DNA of 64,000 bases, from contig CM063283.1 in NCBI GenBank assembly GCA_032173965.1, forward strand, positions 109,866,108 through 109,930,107. The letters are read 5' to 3'. The DNA comes from Sitta carolinensis (taxonomy: Eukaryota; Chordata; Aves; Passeriformes; Sittidae). Made by a program: the position numbers and the translations under genes. Below, one piece after another: positions 28,217 to 41,880 of the stretch. The notes under the pieces are model-generated. The model had not been told where the DNA came from. It saw nothing but the letters and a program-made list of their open reading frames with translations, and searched no databases. Position 1 is the first letter of the stretch. Every line of letters begins with the position of its first letter.

Positions 28217-28930
28217 TGTTGTGTCCTGAAATTGAATTTCACACCCTGTGGATCCCAGTGTCCTAACTGTGGTGCTCCAGGGCCAGCCAACCTTGCACGT
28301 TGCTGGAACACATCTGTGAGAAAGGCTCTGGATTCCTCAGAAGCCCCTGACAGGAGGCTGAGATCACTCACCCTTATTGCCCCATTTGGGCTTTTTGCCC
28401 TGATGCTCCTCAGTTTAGGGATTCCTTACCAGCTGTAGAAGCTGAGTGTTACAGAAAACTCAGTCCTTCAGCACTGACCCTGAAAAAAGCCAAAGACCTG
28501 CAAGAGATGATCCCGGCCCTTTTCCTCACCTCCATCATGGCTAAAGACTGCTGTGGAAAACCAGTCATTCCTGAGTGGAACTCCCTGACCCCTCTGATCC
28601 TTCCCAACTCAGGAGCACTGTCATCGTCTGTTCAATATCTTCCTATAAAGATATCTAAACCCACCATCTCTGCTTCTGACTGGGTTCCTCCACACCAAGT
28701 CAAGTGTCAAGGATATAGTGGGGTGTGTAGGAATACACAGTGCCAAGTGGAGACCTCTAGGAATTTCAACACACAGTTTGTAGATACAGCTTCCTCAAAT
28801 ATTTCTCAGGCTTCAGGTGGCTGGGTCTATATATATGTATTTTTCAGGTGTATAAAATGGGATTGTGCATGTAGAGTACATAGGCTCGTAGCAATTAACC
28901 AGTACCAAAGTGGGCAGCTAACTTAGGGTT
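28217..28930 (+). other. C-rich segment of unknown origin with an open frame
   Basis: About 700 bp richer in C than the surrounding intron, with two open frames (28232-28438 and 28507-28926, 68 and 139 codons). The longer frame begins MIPALFLTSIMAKDCCGKPV. I recognise no domain in either. The segment directly precedes the probable LTR at 28944, so it may be part of the same or another old retroelement. No splice-site or family evidence supports a gene. Confidence 0.3.
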
Positions 28931-28943
28931 TGCTGTCTTATCT

Positions 28944-29312
28944 TGTTGTGATTTCATAGCAAACTGTTCATGGATTGATGAGTGTAGTCTAGATTTCTAG
29001 GCCTGAGGTTTCTGAGTTTCTGAACTCAGTTTCTTCGTAGTGTTTAGGTCTCAGAAGACCTTGCTCCCACAGACTTGGCATAAACATCCCAAGTGTTATT
29101 GTAACGAGAGTGATGTTTTGCATTCTTTTCTGTAGGATGGACTTGTCTCTATCCATCAGTTTGGGCCAATGGTTAGAAGAGTTCTAGCACTCTTCTGATC
29201 AATGAGAGTGGCCTGTTCTGAAGAGTATATAAGGAGGGCAATTGTTTTAATAAAGTAGAGTCAGATACAGTTTTTTATAACGAGGTCTCATGTCGTTTGA
29301 TCATCACCCACA
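28944..29312 (+). mobile_element. Probable solo LTR (ERVK-like or alpharetrovirus-like layout)
   Basis: A TATA box (tatataag, 29227-29234) is followed 16 bases later by a polyadenylation signal (aataaa, 29250-29255), with a short R/U5-like tail ending cccaca. This compact promoter/poly(A) order is typical of short-R bird retroviral LTRs. The left boundary (tgttgtgatt) is a guess and no clear 6-bp target duplication is seen (ttatct versus gagaca). No primer-binding-site-like sequence follows, so no internal part is attached. The element could also extend further left into the odd segment before 28930. Confidence 0.45.
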
Positions 29313-32300
29313 GAGACAGATGAGAACTCTGCTAATGCTATTAAAAAAACTACTCCAAGCTGCCGTTCTAAAGAAATGTTTAAAGACTTTGCTGCTCAAA
29401 ATATTTTGCCATTCAGCTGTTGGCAGTCCTCTGGACAGAAGAGTTGTAGCTAAAGACTCTAAAAGTGTTTCATAAACTGCAGTGTCCTGACTACTGCTGT
29501 TTATGTTCATCTTTGTTATGTGCATTTTGTTTATGCTTGAACTATGATTATGAGTTTCAAATAGAAATTTGTCTATGATAGCCTCACATCACTTTAATTA
29601 GTGAGGCTGTGAAATGACGTGAGGCTTGGAATAGGTGGTCAAAAAATTGCAAGAGGGTAAGAATAAAAAAAACAAAGTTTCACTCCAACTGAGTCAAGTG
29701 ACTTTAGAATAATATTAGGTTCTTTTATTTTGTATGCTCAGTCTGATTTTCATGGGTTTTGTTTGAAATGTACAAAAGTGATAACTTCTGAATAGTTAAA
29801 TTGATGTTCTTTTATTATATTCTTTTGCCTAGTACAAAGCTGATTTTATTCACAGTCTATTCAAGCAAAACCATCCAATAAAAGTCTTATGAGAGTTCAC
29901 TAAATGTTTGATATAATCATCTATTTATTATTCACCTGGTTTCTTCACTTTCATAATGGCAGGCATTGTTGTATAGATTAGTGGGTGGGACAATAGCTGC
30001 AGTATTGATTCTGGCAGTCTTAATTTGGAGATGTCATTTTTAATTTTCCTGAATTGCTGTAGCAATGCTGTGCAAAATGAAAGTCCAGAGGTGCTTTTCA
30101 TTTTCTGTAGTGTCTGTCTTCTAATCCCGCTTTCCCATTTTGTTAAGTGTTAGAGTAGCCTTTCCTGCCTGTTAAGAGAAATGCCCTCGTTTTTGGAGAA
30201 AATCCTTATTTAATTTCAGTATATTCTAGTAGGCTCAACCAGCATTGTGTCTCACCACACAGGTGTCAGCATTGCCAGAGAACAAAAGGAGTTGTCTCTT
30301 GCTGAATTCAGATGTTTGTAATTTATTTCCACGGTTTGAGAGCTCCTGGCCTTTCATTTGATAATTTTTCCTTTGGACTGGTGTGTGTTTAGTCTGCTGG
30401 AGGGGTGAGATGAGGAGTTCTGTCTGTGCCTGAAGGGCAGTTCATTAGTGGAGGACACTCCCAGCCCACTTGAGGAAGGCTCTGTGCCATCAGCCCTGAA
30501 GGAAGCTCTTGGACTCATCCAGCTGTTGGGTTATCTCTGCACTTCTGGTTTTGGTCAAGCCATGCAAGAGCTTTGAGGGAGAACATCTGGAGAACTTGGA
30601 TGCCTTGTGCCCTCCAGACCCACATCTTTCTGGGCATAGGCTTGGACAGAGAACAGAAATGGGATTGGAGAGGCTGAGAGTAAACAAAGATCTGTGTGAG
30701 AATCAAATGACTCCTGCTGTGTCTGGAAAGACCAGCACAGAGTGGGGGTCATTTCCCCTGTTTGAGAGAAGGGAATGAGCCTGGAGCTCTGGCCATGGCT
30801 CTGGAAAACAGGCAGAGGTTTTTGCTGTAGTCCTTGTTCTTGATGTGTCCTGTAATTGTGGGCATGTTGCTATTTTGTTTAAATGTTTCCTGCAGGCAAA
30901 ATTACATCAATATTAATTCAGCTGTGATGTAAAATTGCTTGTCTGTCTGTAAGAGTTAATAAGTAAATGTCTTTTCAGAGCTTGAGTATTTTATTCTATA
31001 AAAATTCTACTGAGTATTTAAATGGGGTTGTAGTTATTGAATTAGACATGAGTACCTACCACTGGTAAAAAATGTTGAAAATGCTCTTTCAGATCACTTC
31101 ATTGGGGAAATTTTGATGATGCCCCTTTTCACAGTGGTGGAAGTAGTCTATTATTTATTATTCATGCTTGTCATCCTGGAAGAACTGCAAATTGTAAAAC
31201 CGGTATGGAATTAAAACTAGATTTAAGTAGAAGGTAAAATTTGGTGTTTAGTTAGTTTAGTCTGCACAGAGATGAACCTTACTCAAAGCTTGGAGGGTCT
31301 CCCTGTGACCAGCAGTTTCTGAGCTGAATGTGACACAGTCTTTCATGATGTCTACTGATGATAATTTGCAGGGTTTTTAATTTCTGTGCTCCTCTGAAAA
31401 ACTAGGGTAGGCAACCTTCTTGGTTTTTTGAATGAAGGGCAGTATACATTCAAACTAAATTTGAAAACTGTCCTGGTAAGTTTTTTATTATATTATTGTG
31501 GCTTTGTTTTACTCCATTGCTCAACAGTGGCATTGATTTATATTTCCTGCTCAGTAAACAAGAGACTACAGAAATACTTTCGTTGCACTCAGATTCCCTT
31601 AAACCTTTTTAGAAATCTACTTTTTGATAATCTTTTCAATGGGGACATGAATAGGGGGAAATATATAAATACTATTTTCCGACCTAGCAAAGATGGCTAA
31701 ATGAGGAGCATGGATTTTACAGAGTGTTAGTGTGTGACGTGCTATAGAACTGCTTTGTCTTTATTCCCAGTGTTTGTCTTCTCTTTGATTGGAATCATAG
31801 ACAGCGATTTGCTTCCTTTTTGGGACTTAGGATATTGCCTTTGAATAAGATAAAGGTAATGGAGTTTAAATACCAGTGGCTAACATACCTAGTGCCCATA
31901 TTAGAGTTAAGACAAGAAATTCAAATATACAATAATAGAATCTATCTTCTGGCATGGGCTGGTGTTTAGTGGTCAGCCCAGTCTTTGGCCTTTCAGTTGG
32001 ATCACTGTTTTTGTAGATGATGAAGCTGAGCATACTGTTATGAGACAGGGATCTTTGTTATGAATTCAGTGTAGATAGGAGGGGTGTTATTCACCACCAC
32101 CATAAGATTTCAGGGGAATTTAGATGAGATGTGAGAGAGCTTAGCTCTGGTGCGGGTTTGTCCCTTCAGCATTTCACTTGCTCATTTTCTGTGTGCTGGC
32201 AGAAAAGTAGGGTACTGGGTAAGGAGAGCCTTCCTGAAGGATTGTGATAGAGGAAGCTTCAGTTCCACAATAAAAATTTAATACATCTCTTCAGCCTATC

Positions 32301-33637
32301 TGCTCCTAAGTTCTATTTAAAGAAGTCAAATAATGCTTCAGGTACATACAGTTACATTGTCTGGAGGAAGTTCTGTGCCTTTGGTTTGCTATGCCATCGA
32401 TGAGAAAAAAGCCTGTAAGAATTTTAGAGCAAAAATGTTTTTATTGAAGGATTCAAAAATTATAATTTACGTGTGTTGTGAGTAAAAAGGTCTGTGAAAA
32501 GTACTTGTTGAATTTTGCATTGCATCTGCTCACCAACCTTTTGTCCTTACAAATAATACTGCACTTGGAGAGAAGGATTTCAATCAGTGTGCCTAAAGAG
32601 AGTGTTTTTAAGCACTGCAGTTAATCCCTGTCCCATGTCCTATGCTGCTCCACAGCAGGTTTAGTTCTCCCCATGGACTGCCCTGTCCCCTGCCCACTGG
32701 GCATGGCCTGGGGGGTTTCCTGGGACAGCAGGCAGGATTGTGTTCCCTGGCCTGGGGGCTCAAATCTACCCTCGGTGAGGCTGGTTCTGATTTCTCTTGT
32801 TGTGTGACCAGTGGTGTATGGGAAGGGATTTTGTTTCAACCTGTCATTGGATTGCAGGCAACAATGAGACTTGGCGTCTTTCTTAATTCCTCTGTGACTT
32901 TAATTCTATTTAGTTGCATTTCAGCTGCCCTAGTTTTATGCAGTGGCCTGAGAGGCAAAACAGTCCTCTTTAGAGTGACTTTTTTCTGCTCCAAGATGGA
33001 GTTGTTAGATGGGATTTCTGTTTTATCTGGAGTGGTGCCATCATGATGAGGGGCAAGTGAGAGAGGATTTGAAGGTAAGGAAATAGAATCAGAGCAATCT
33101 TCACATATCATGGGAATATGAAGGAAAGTTACTGTGTGAGGAGGTGGCAGGCTTTTATATCTCCCCTCGGAAGTAGTGGAGCAACTGGTATTTTTTGAGT
33201 CCTTGCATGGCAGTGGTGCTAGGAAAGGGGGGAGAAAGTGGAAAAAGGAGCAGGTAGGTGCAGTGGGAGAAGCTGTGTGTGAGCTCTCCAAGGCTGCCTG
33301 TTCTGCTGCTGCTTGGGGGTCTGCACTGCTGGAATCAAAAGCAACCTGGCTGTTGTAAGTGAACTTGCACTAATTTTGTTACTAATCTGTGAGTCATCCT
33401 CTCTGAAATATCAGCTATGTTGGTGTGTTTAATGCAGCAAATTAGTTTCTCTAAAATAATAGAAAATATTAGACTTTCAAATATACGAGGATATCTGGAG
33501 TTCAGAATTAGCCAATCCTTGAAGGATCAAAAGCCATGCACCAAAAACATTGCATGTAAAACATTTTTTTGTATGTTCTTCTGATCCGCATTATTAGCCA
33601 TATAAAACCCACTGATTTTAGAGTAATACTTCAGTAA

Positions 33638-33820
<183 letters not shown>

Positions 33821-36781
33821 TAACATTTCTTACAAGTGGTGTGTTGCATCTTAAACCTGCAAGGAATGCATAAGCACAGAACAGTCACAGACCACCTGCT
33901 AAAGAAGTTCAGTGCTTTAATATGAGGAAGGATAGGTTTGAGGTACACTCCAGATAAAAAAAATTGGTGTAGGGCTCTTGTTAAAAGAGTGGCCTGTGGG
34001 GGAGAATGAGCTTGTACTGAAAGCTAAGGGGAAAAAAATAAGTGGCTAGGATTATTTGATTTTTAATTTTTATATTTCTTTTTTTTTCCCCCTCCTAGCT
34101 TCCTTGTTGTAAACTGGAAGTTCTTGGAATTAGCAAACTAGAAAGTTTTTATGCAGAACAATGTATTTTTTAATATAATTGTTACTTTTCTAGCTGTTAA
34201 TTATTCTTTCATTTCCTGGCTTGAGAGTCAGCTTCTAAGGGAACAGTTTCTGTCTAATCAATTGGAAATGGTTTATGGTAACACAGGGGTTTGTTTCTTC
34301 TGTACTTCTTCAAATTCCTTACTATTTACATTCTTTTCTGGTCTCTGATTGTAATCTGTCATTTTATCTCCCTCCTTTCTGTACATTTGCTCATGTTTTT
34401 CCTCTTTTCATTTTCTACTTTACCCACATGTCCTTTCCTTCCTGGCCTCTAAATTTAGCTGTTACATGTCTTGGAAAAAGGAAGTGTTCTTTTAATGGAG
34501 TTGCATGTGGTGGGAAATACACCTGCAGGGCTGACAATTTTGTAATTAAGTGTAATTTATAAACATATTTTTGCATATTAATATTTCCTAAAAATTACTG
34601 AAAACAATAAGTGTTTTGTTTTCAAGAATCTTAATGGCTTCCTTTTCTTGGCAGATTGTTTTCTTGGGTTGTCAGAATCACATTGTCCAAGATTTGAAAG
34701 AGCAGATTGTTAGTCTCAATTTTTCCATTCAGTATTTGTGATAGAGGGAAGCGGTTCCCTCTCCAGCCTTCCCTTTTCATCCAGAGCCCAAGGTTTCACC
34801 TACAGAGATTGGTGGAGTTGGAAATTATGCAGAAGAGTAGAGAAGATTCCATGCAAGGAATGGTGGAAGAGAGCAAGGAGAGGTAGAAGTAGATCACTGT
34901 TGAAAAAGGGATTATTTGTGAGCTTGGGTGATCCTGTTTCCTTATACCTTGGCACAGATCTGGTGTGTCATGATATATATGGAATAAAAGAAGTGCTGAA
35001 GTACATTTTGGTTTTATTTTTAAAGAAGCTGGGAGAAAACAAGATTAAATTTACAAGGAGGTGGTCATCTTGTAATCAAGTAGTAGAAGAAACTCAGTGA
35101 TCTTGAAAGCGCTTTTCAAACCTAGTTGATTATATGATTTTAATTTTTGATATAAATTGATCAAGAAATAGATAACCTTTTTCTGCTGTGCCATAAAATT
35201 TGCGATTCTGTCAGTCAATCAGGTATTTAAATAAATATTACGATAACTCAATCTAAATCATTCCTTGTGTTTGATGTTCACAGCTTTGCAAAACAAATCA
35301 GTCACTTACCATGAGGATTTTGAGTATACCAGACTTCAAGTTTCCAAAACAACAGCTACAAAGGGAAAACCACCAAAGTAGTATTTTGAAAACAGAAAGA
35401 AATTAATCTTTTTTAATGCTAAATTATCATGATTCCATTGCTTTTATGTGGCATGTGGTTAAGTCACTTAAAAAAACAAATGGCCACAACAAAAGCAGGT
35501 TACCCTGGGGCAGAAGGATGTTCTTCAAAGGATGGTGAAATGAACATGATGGGTGTTTGCATTAAAGGTGGTTTCATTTTTTTCCTAAAGCAATATAGCT
35601 GCAGCTTGTTCCTAAAAGTTTGTCTCATTTTCCTTGCAGTCCTTGCAATCCTGATTGTCTCATTCAGCACTCTCAGCCACATTGAGTTGAGTGGTTTTTC
35701 ATTTTTTTGCTTCTCCTCATTTGCAGACTGAGATGAATCAGAAGTCTTAGCCAGCTCAGCTTGAGTTTGCTCGGTTGGTACATCCAGTGCGAGGTTGATG
35801 GAATGGGAAGGAGGGGACAGAGCTGTCTCTGTCCCCTTCTGGTTCAAAATGTAATGAGAAACTGCTCTGGAGTTGCCAACCGAGACACCTGAAGCAGCGT
35901 TTCTGGTTTGCTTCTTTAGCTATAGAAGTTGTAATCCTTAGTAAAGAATAACAGGGAGGAACAAAAGGAAACACCCATGGAACTCAGTCTCAAACACTTT
36001 GAGTGTTCACTTGAGTGAATACTTGAGTTCAGCTCACCTGTGAATTTAAGGTGTGGTCCAGGGACTTACCCACTTCGTTTGAAAACAGTGTTACTGATTG
36101 AAACTTAGCAGTTTAAACATCATCATCATTAATGTGTCAGTTGAGGAGGAAACTTAGAACAGGACTGTAGCTTCTTTAAAAGCCAATCTGACTGTGATTT
36201 CAAAAAACCTTAAACCAGAACTCTGAGTGACAAGAATATGAGAGGCAAGTCAGAAAATGCTGCCTTAGTGAAGAGAATGAAGTGAAGTGCTGGTGCACTG
36301 GTTATGCTCAAGCTTGGGGAGAGTAAAAAGGAAAAGGGGTGTGAGGAAAGAGTGTGAAGGGATGTTTTCACACAATGTCTCATTCTCTGAGACAGACTAT
36401 ATCCAAACAAAAGACAAATCAGAAACCCAAAGCAGTGAAAAGACAGTTGTCTTGTTGTGCCTTTTTTGCTTTTGTGGACCTTTTTGAAAGGATCCTGGAT
36501 TTTAGAGGGTGATTAAGAGGGTTGGGATCCAGCCTGGTTGTGACTGGCCTTGAGCACAGACCCTTTTCCTGGGGGCTCTTTGCCCAGTTTGAGCTCCCCA
36601 TTCATATGAAGGCAGAAAGTGGAAGTAACTTTTCATCTGGTCCTGGCTTGTGACTGCTCTGGATTTCACAGATTGTACCAACCTTGCATTAAAGTACTTT
36701 GAAATATCATAATGTTTTTGATGGTATTTAAACATTCATGTTAAGTCTGTAATTGCTAAGAATAAACCATTGCCAACAGAT

Positions 36782-36818
36782 GAGTCATTGTCAGTAAGAG
36801 TCATTGTCAGTAAGAGTC
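36782..36818 (+). repeat. Tandem duplication, 16-bp unit
   Basis: gagtcattgtcagtaa occurs twice head to tail, followed by the first five bases of a third copy. Confidence 0.95.
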
Positions 36819-39654
36819 TTCAGGCAAAGGGGGAAGATGGAAGTCTGAAGGTCATGTATTCCATATTTTTCACAATTTTAGAGCATTAACATAAATCATC
36901 TGTATTTTATGTAAGCAATTTAAGCACAAAATTAATTTTTACTATTTTAAGATGTTGATGATCAAGATAATTGCTAGAGTGCTGTTTAACAAGCATAAAA
37001 TCAACTCCCAGTGTTTTTTCAAAATCAATTACTGATTTTGCCTGTTCTGCAGTTAAGACTTGCAAATTGCTATGAGAATCCTTGACTTTCTCTGTTACCC
37101 CATTGCCATAAATTCTTGCAACACCAATTCTGTTGAAAATTACTTGGCCTTTAGGCTTACATTAAGAGAAAAAAAAAAGTCCCCTCTGATTGAAAAGAAA
37201 CCAGTCCTTGTGTAACCTGGCAGATGGGGCAGTGTTACCTTCAGAGGTGAGACATGAAAGCTGAATTTGCCCCACTCATCAGAAAAGTACAATTAATCCC
37301 AAAATTAACTGTCAGTGACTTGGGGGATAGATTTATTTTCATAAATTGATGACTGTAGCAACAACATGCTGCTAAGGTTTACCTCACAGTCCAGTTTTTT
37401 CAGTTTACTATGTTCCTGCTGCCTCTTTCCACTTCACCATTTCTTACAAATGACACAAATACTACTGTTTGTTGGTGCTAGCTGTGGTGGCACTGTAATA
37501 ATCTGAAAGGAGAATAAAGCAAGATCTCTTGGAATATATTTTGTCTTTTTATTAGTTGGGTAAATGTAGTTGGAAAATATATGCATGCTTCTGAGAAAGT
37601 GCTGTATTATTTCTGACATGTCACTCGCTGTCATGGTCATTTTCCTATTTATTGAATATATTTTTAATTTGGCCTCCTTTCTTCATAGGTGCGTGTAATC
37701 ATCTTGCCTTGCATGTGTCTCAGTTCTTCTCTTAACTACTGTTGAATCTTGAACAATTTCAAAATACGTGGGAATGAAAGATTTCAAAGAGAATTTTGGA
37801 GGGCATTCCTGTAGGACATACTGCTCCAGAGCCTTTTGAGCTCTGGGAGCTGAGCACCAGGTGACAGCTGTGGGAAATCAGTCTCCCTTCTGGAGCTCAT
37901 CTGCTTGGTGGTGTTGAAATCTCGTGTTTTTACTGGGGTTTCAGAGCCATGGTCCTGAAAGCCCTTTGAATGCAGAATTCATAATTAAGGGAAAAAAGAA
38001 TTCTTTGGGTTTTATATTGATTAGATTGATAACATTGAGAGAACAGTGGTGGCCAGAGGGCAGATTTTCTGAGGGTTTGGTTTTATGAGGGGAAGCTTTG
38101 TTTGCTTTTGTTGGGAGATTTGTGGTGGGGAAATCGCGTGGGTTTTGCTGGGTTTTGTTTGGTTTGTGGGGTGGCTTTTTTTTAATGGGTGGTCAGTAGG
38201 AATGCTGGACACAAGCAGGATGTTCATAGCAAACAAAGCAATGTTTTGCTTTGGGAATTTTATTTGGTTTTATTACAGGTGCACCCTGTACCCAGTAATA
38301 AAACCTTTAGAAGAATGAGAACTCGATTTCTCATGTTTTCAATTATCTGCCTTTTAGTAGAAATACTGATTCTGTCACTCACTTACGGAAATTCTTCCTC
38401 CTTCTTTATACACAAAACAGTTATTCCAGTAGTTTGCTTCAGGCTTATGCTTTCATCTTCCCCGTAAATCATCAATTTAAATATAATTTTAATTTTTTAA
38501 TTATTCTTCTAAAGATTCTCATTTGTTAGTAATGTTAAGACATGCTGCTTATATTAGGATAAGAAGAAGGCTGCAGAAGAATTAAAATGTGCATGAATTG
38601 TATGAATATGCATGAAATATAAAGAAATTAAATACTGATGTACCGATGAACAGCTTGAAGTACTTATTTATAGTCAGTCAGACACTTTTCTTCCACTTAT
38701 TCAAATATTTTTCCTGTATATATATACTTAAGAAAGATATTTTTAGCTAGTGCAGCTATTATATGCCAGCACGTAACTATTATAGACATATCATTCATTT
38801 TTTATGTTCTTTCTCTGAGTAATAAGTAAACAAGTATTTAGGAAAGTGAAAATCTGTGATTTCAAGCCTTCACGTGCTGTTTTGCTACCTAGTTATCTTT
38901 CTCATGTGGGCTTAGATTAGTAATTTTTAAGTTTAAACATTGTACATCGAAACCATATGTCTTTTAATTATTAAAAATAACTAGTCAAAACACATGCGGT
39001 TTCTCATGTTACATACATGAGAGGTTTTAGTTTCTTATGTCTAGTTTTATGTCTTTTTAATTTTATGAGGAACAGCTGCTTTTTTAGTTAAAAACAAGGT
39101 GAAGGGCTTTGGCTCTTGCAGGCTGGATATCCAAGATTTCAAGTGCTTCACACAAAAAAAAAGCATTTCGTGGAAAGCAAAATGAAATTAATCAAAAGAT
39201 AATGTCAATAAAAATGTAAGTGGATGGAAGGCAGCATTTAGGATTGAAATTTCTCTCTTAGTCCTTGTAGTTTGCATATGTCAGTGGTGGAAAGACACAT
39301 AGAAGAAGTCAATCCATGGAAGTTTTTGAATACAGCATGGCACTGTAATGAATCTGCAGGAGAGTTATTACTCTGACTGCTTTTTAACAGTGGATAATGA
39401 TACCACAATGTCTGGCCTACAGAGTGTTCTCTTTTGTTCTCTCTTACCTAGCTTCACTTGGCTTTTTGACTAATTCCTGTAAATGAGAATTACAGGTGTA
39501 CTTTAGAAATGTCATGATTACAAAGAGGAGTAACTGATAAAACTGAATTACTGTGCTCTGTGACATCTTCAGTTATTCAGGAGGTGGGGAAGAACACACC
39601 ATGGGAAGAGGAACAGGTGATTCAGAAGTTGAGCGTTCAATCTAAGGATATCAG

Positions 39655-40395
39655 TGCTGGGTGGGGCAAACCCTGGATGTCTGGACAGACTGGGGAATGA
39701 TGTGGTGGAGAGGAGTGCTGTGGAAAGGGGCCTGGCTGTCCTAGTCGTTGCCCAGTTGAATGTGGGTCAGCAGTGCCCTGGCAGCCAGGAGGGGACATCC
39801 CTGTCCTGAGGGGCATCAGGCACACGTGGCCAGCCAGGCAAGGGAGGGCATTGTCCTGCTCTGCTCTGGGCTGGGGCAGCCTCACCTCGAGTGCTGGGGG
39901 CAGCTTTGGGCACCGCAATGGCAAAGAGGAGTGAAGCTATGGGAGAGTGGTGAAAGGAGGGCAATCGAGATGGTCAAAGCCTTGAGGAGAGGCTGTGTGA
40001 GGAGCAGCTGAGGGCTGTTCAGCCTGGAGCAGACTGAGGGGAGCCCTCACTGCAGGGGCAGAGCAGGGGCAGGCACTGATCTCTGCTCTGTGCTGACAGG
40101 GACAGGACCCGAGGGAATGGCCTGGAGCTGTGTCAGGGGAGGTTTAGGTTGGGCATTAGGAAAAGGTTCTTCCCCCAGAGGGTGGCTGGGCACTGAACAG
40201 GCTCCCCAGGGCAGTGCTCACAGCACCAGCCTGGCAGAGCTCAGGGAGTGTTTGGTCAGTGCTCTCAGGCACAGGGTGTCACCCTTGGGGGTGGTGCTGG
40301 GCCAGGAGCTGGATTGATGATCCCTGTGGGTCCTTTCCAGCTCAGGATATTCAGTGATTCTGGTCCTTTCCAGCTCAGGATATTCAGTGATTCTG
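39655..40395 (+). mobile_element. CR1 LINE 3' part, plus strand
   Basis: Begins near gctgggtggggcaaaccctg and runs through acagactggggaatgatg, gctgttcagcctggagcag and ggttcttcccccagagggtg to tcctttccagctcaggatat and ttcagtgattctg. About 740 bp, 5'-truncated. The terminal 33 bp are present twice in tandem (listed separately). The open frames on both strands in this stretch are repeat-derived. Confidence 0.93.
40330..40395 (+). repeat. Tandem duplication of the CR1 3' end (2 x 33 bp)
   Basis: The 33-bp unit starting gtcctttccagctcaggata and ending gtgattctg occurs twice without a mismatch (40330-40362 and 40363-40395). Confidence 0.97.
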
Positions 40396-40489
40396 GTGTG
40401 CTTCATTCCTGAACCATCTCCTTAGGTGGCATCCCTGCCTGGACAGATGCAGTTCTCTCAGGTGGAGCTGTAACTGCAGGGCTGGCATT

Positions 40490-40720
40490 CGGGGCACACA
40501 GAAATCCTCTCTGGCAGTGTTGCAGGCAAGGTCTGAGCTGTGCTTTCCCCGCAGCCCGGGCAGCTGTGGGGGCTGGAGGCTGAGTCCTGGAGCGACCCCG
40601 GCTCCGGGGGGTGGACGGGCTCCCGGGCGCGCTGTGCTGCGGCAGTGGTGGCAGACTCCCAGCCGTCCCGTTTCCCCGTGCCATTCTGGTGCTGCTGACA
40701 GTGTTTCGGGCTGTTAGCAC
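40490..40720. other. GC-rich, CpG-containing patch inside an intron
   Basis: A block much richer in G+C than its surroundings, with several CpG dinucleotides (for example ccccgcagcccgggcagctg, ggagcgaccccggctccggg, and gggcgcgctgtgctgcggca). It lies about 100 bp after a CR1 3' end. It could be a small CpG island, an old unassigned repeat or a regulatory element. Open frames on both strands follow from the low A+T content. Confidence 0.5.
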
Positions 40721-41880
40721 AGGAATAGCTGAATTCTGATGTTGCAAAAATAAAACGCATAAAAGGTGGAGGCAGACATGACTGTTGAGATAGCTTTGTG
40801 GAAATCACTATGTAAGATACTGGTCAGTAAATTCAGATGCAGCCTTTTTTTTGGCTTGCAGGAATACAGCTTGTATGATCATTCTGTATGAAAATAATTT
40901 TTCTCTTAGAGCTTGTCAGAAGACGAGATTTTTCAGAGCGCACTGCTGCTATTCAGTATCTATGTATATGTGGCCTTTGTTCTTTCTGTCCTCCAGCTGT
41001 TTTGTTTTTTTTCTGCTGTCTGTAAGCTGGCTTTTTTTGAGTGTTGGACAAAAGTACCCGAGTGTTTACACTATGCAAACCTTTATCTTGCAAGCTGAAT
41101 TTGTTCTGAGCTCAGAAAGCCGTGGAGAGCAGCAGGATGAGCTGCTGTAGCAGCGCTTGGAGCGTGTCCTCTCCTGACCCTCTCCCCTGGTCCCAGAGAT
41201 GCCTGGCAAATGGAGGCTTGGCACTCTGCCCCGCCTGGTTACACAAGGCTCTCCCTGTCCTACTTCTCTGAACAAAAGCTGCTCTGAGCAACACGGGCAT
41301 CACACCTAGGTCACACAGGCAAAAAAAGCCATCTCCTGACAGAATTTTAGTGAGTCATGATGAAGCTTTCCTTCATGGTAAGTCGGTGAGGATTGTCAGG
41401 TTTCTGATGATGGCTTGCCTTGCTTGCTGAATAAATGCAGAGCCCAGAGCTATTAAACCTGCTGATGTCATCCTGGAGAGGAGGAGGGAGTAGAATCACT
41501 ACGTCGAGGTCTCAGGTTTGGATGTAAACAGAGACAGTACTGAAAATCTTGCACTGAAAAGAAAAGGGTTCGTTTTGCTTTTGTCATTTATTGATTAAAG
41601 AAACAACAAAACCTTGGGTACTTGCCTGTTACGTTGTAAAGAATCAGTGTTAATTCTGTGAGAGAAAGCATGTTAAGTTACCTAAATCAGTGTCAGGTTA
41701 CTGTTACTTTACTACTGGACCTAGTGCTTTCACCAGTTCTCTATATGGAATCCACTGTACCTCTCATCCTTGGAAGGGTTATCTTCGGAATTGTTTCCAC
41801 AATCAGAGGCAAGTCAAGGACTCCAGAGGAGATGGCATGGGCTGTAGATAATTGCAATTACAGATGGCTACAAATCAAGG

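Noticed and set aside
30390..30790. GC-richer patch with open frames on both strands as a gene
   Set aside because: No recognised domain or splice context, and the overlapping frames on both strands suggest chance.
32621..33291. 134- and 151-codon open frames on opposite strands
   Set aside because: They largely adjoin or overlap each other, show no family signature, and lie in a locally GC-rich intron segment.
39637..40317. Several open frames on both strands
   Set aside because: All lie in a CR1 copy with low A+T, which makes stop codons rare.
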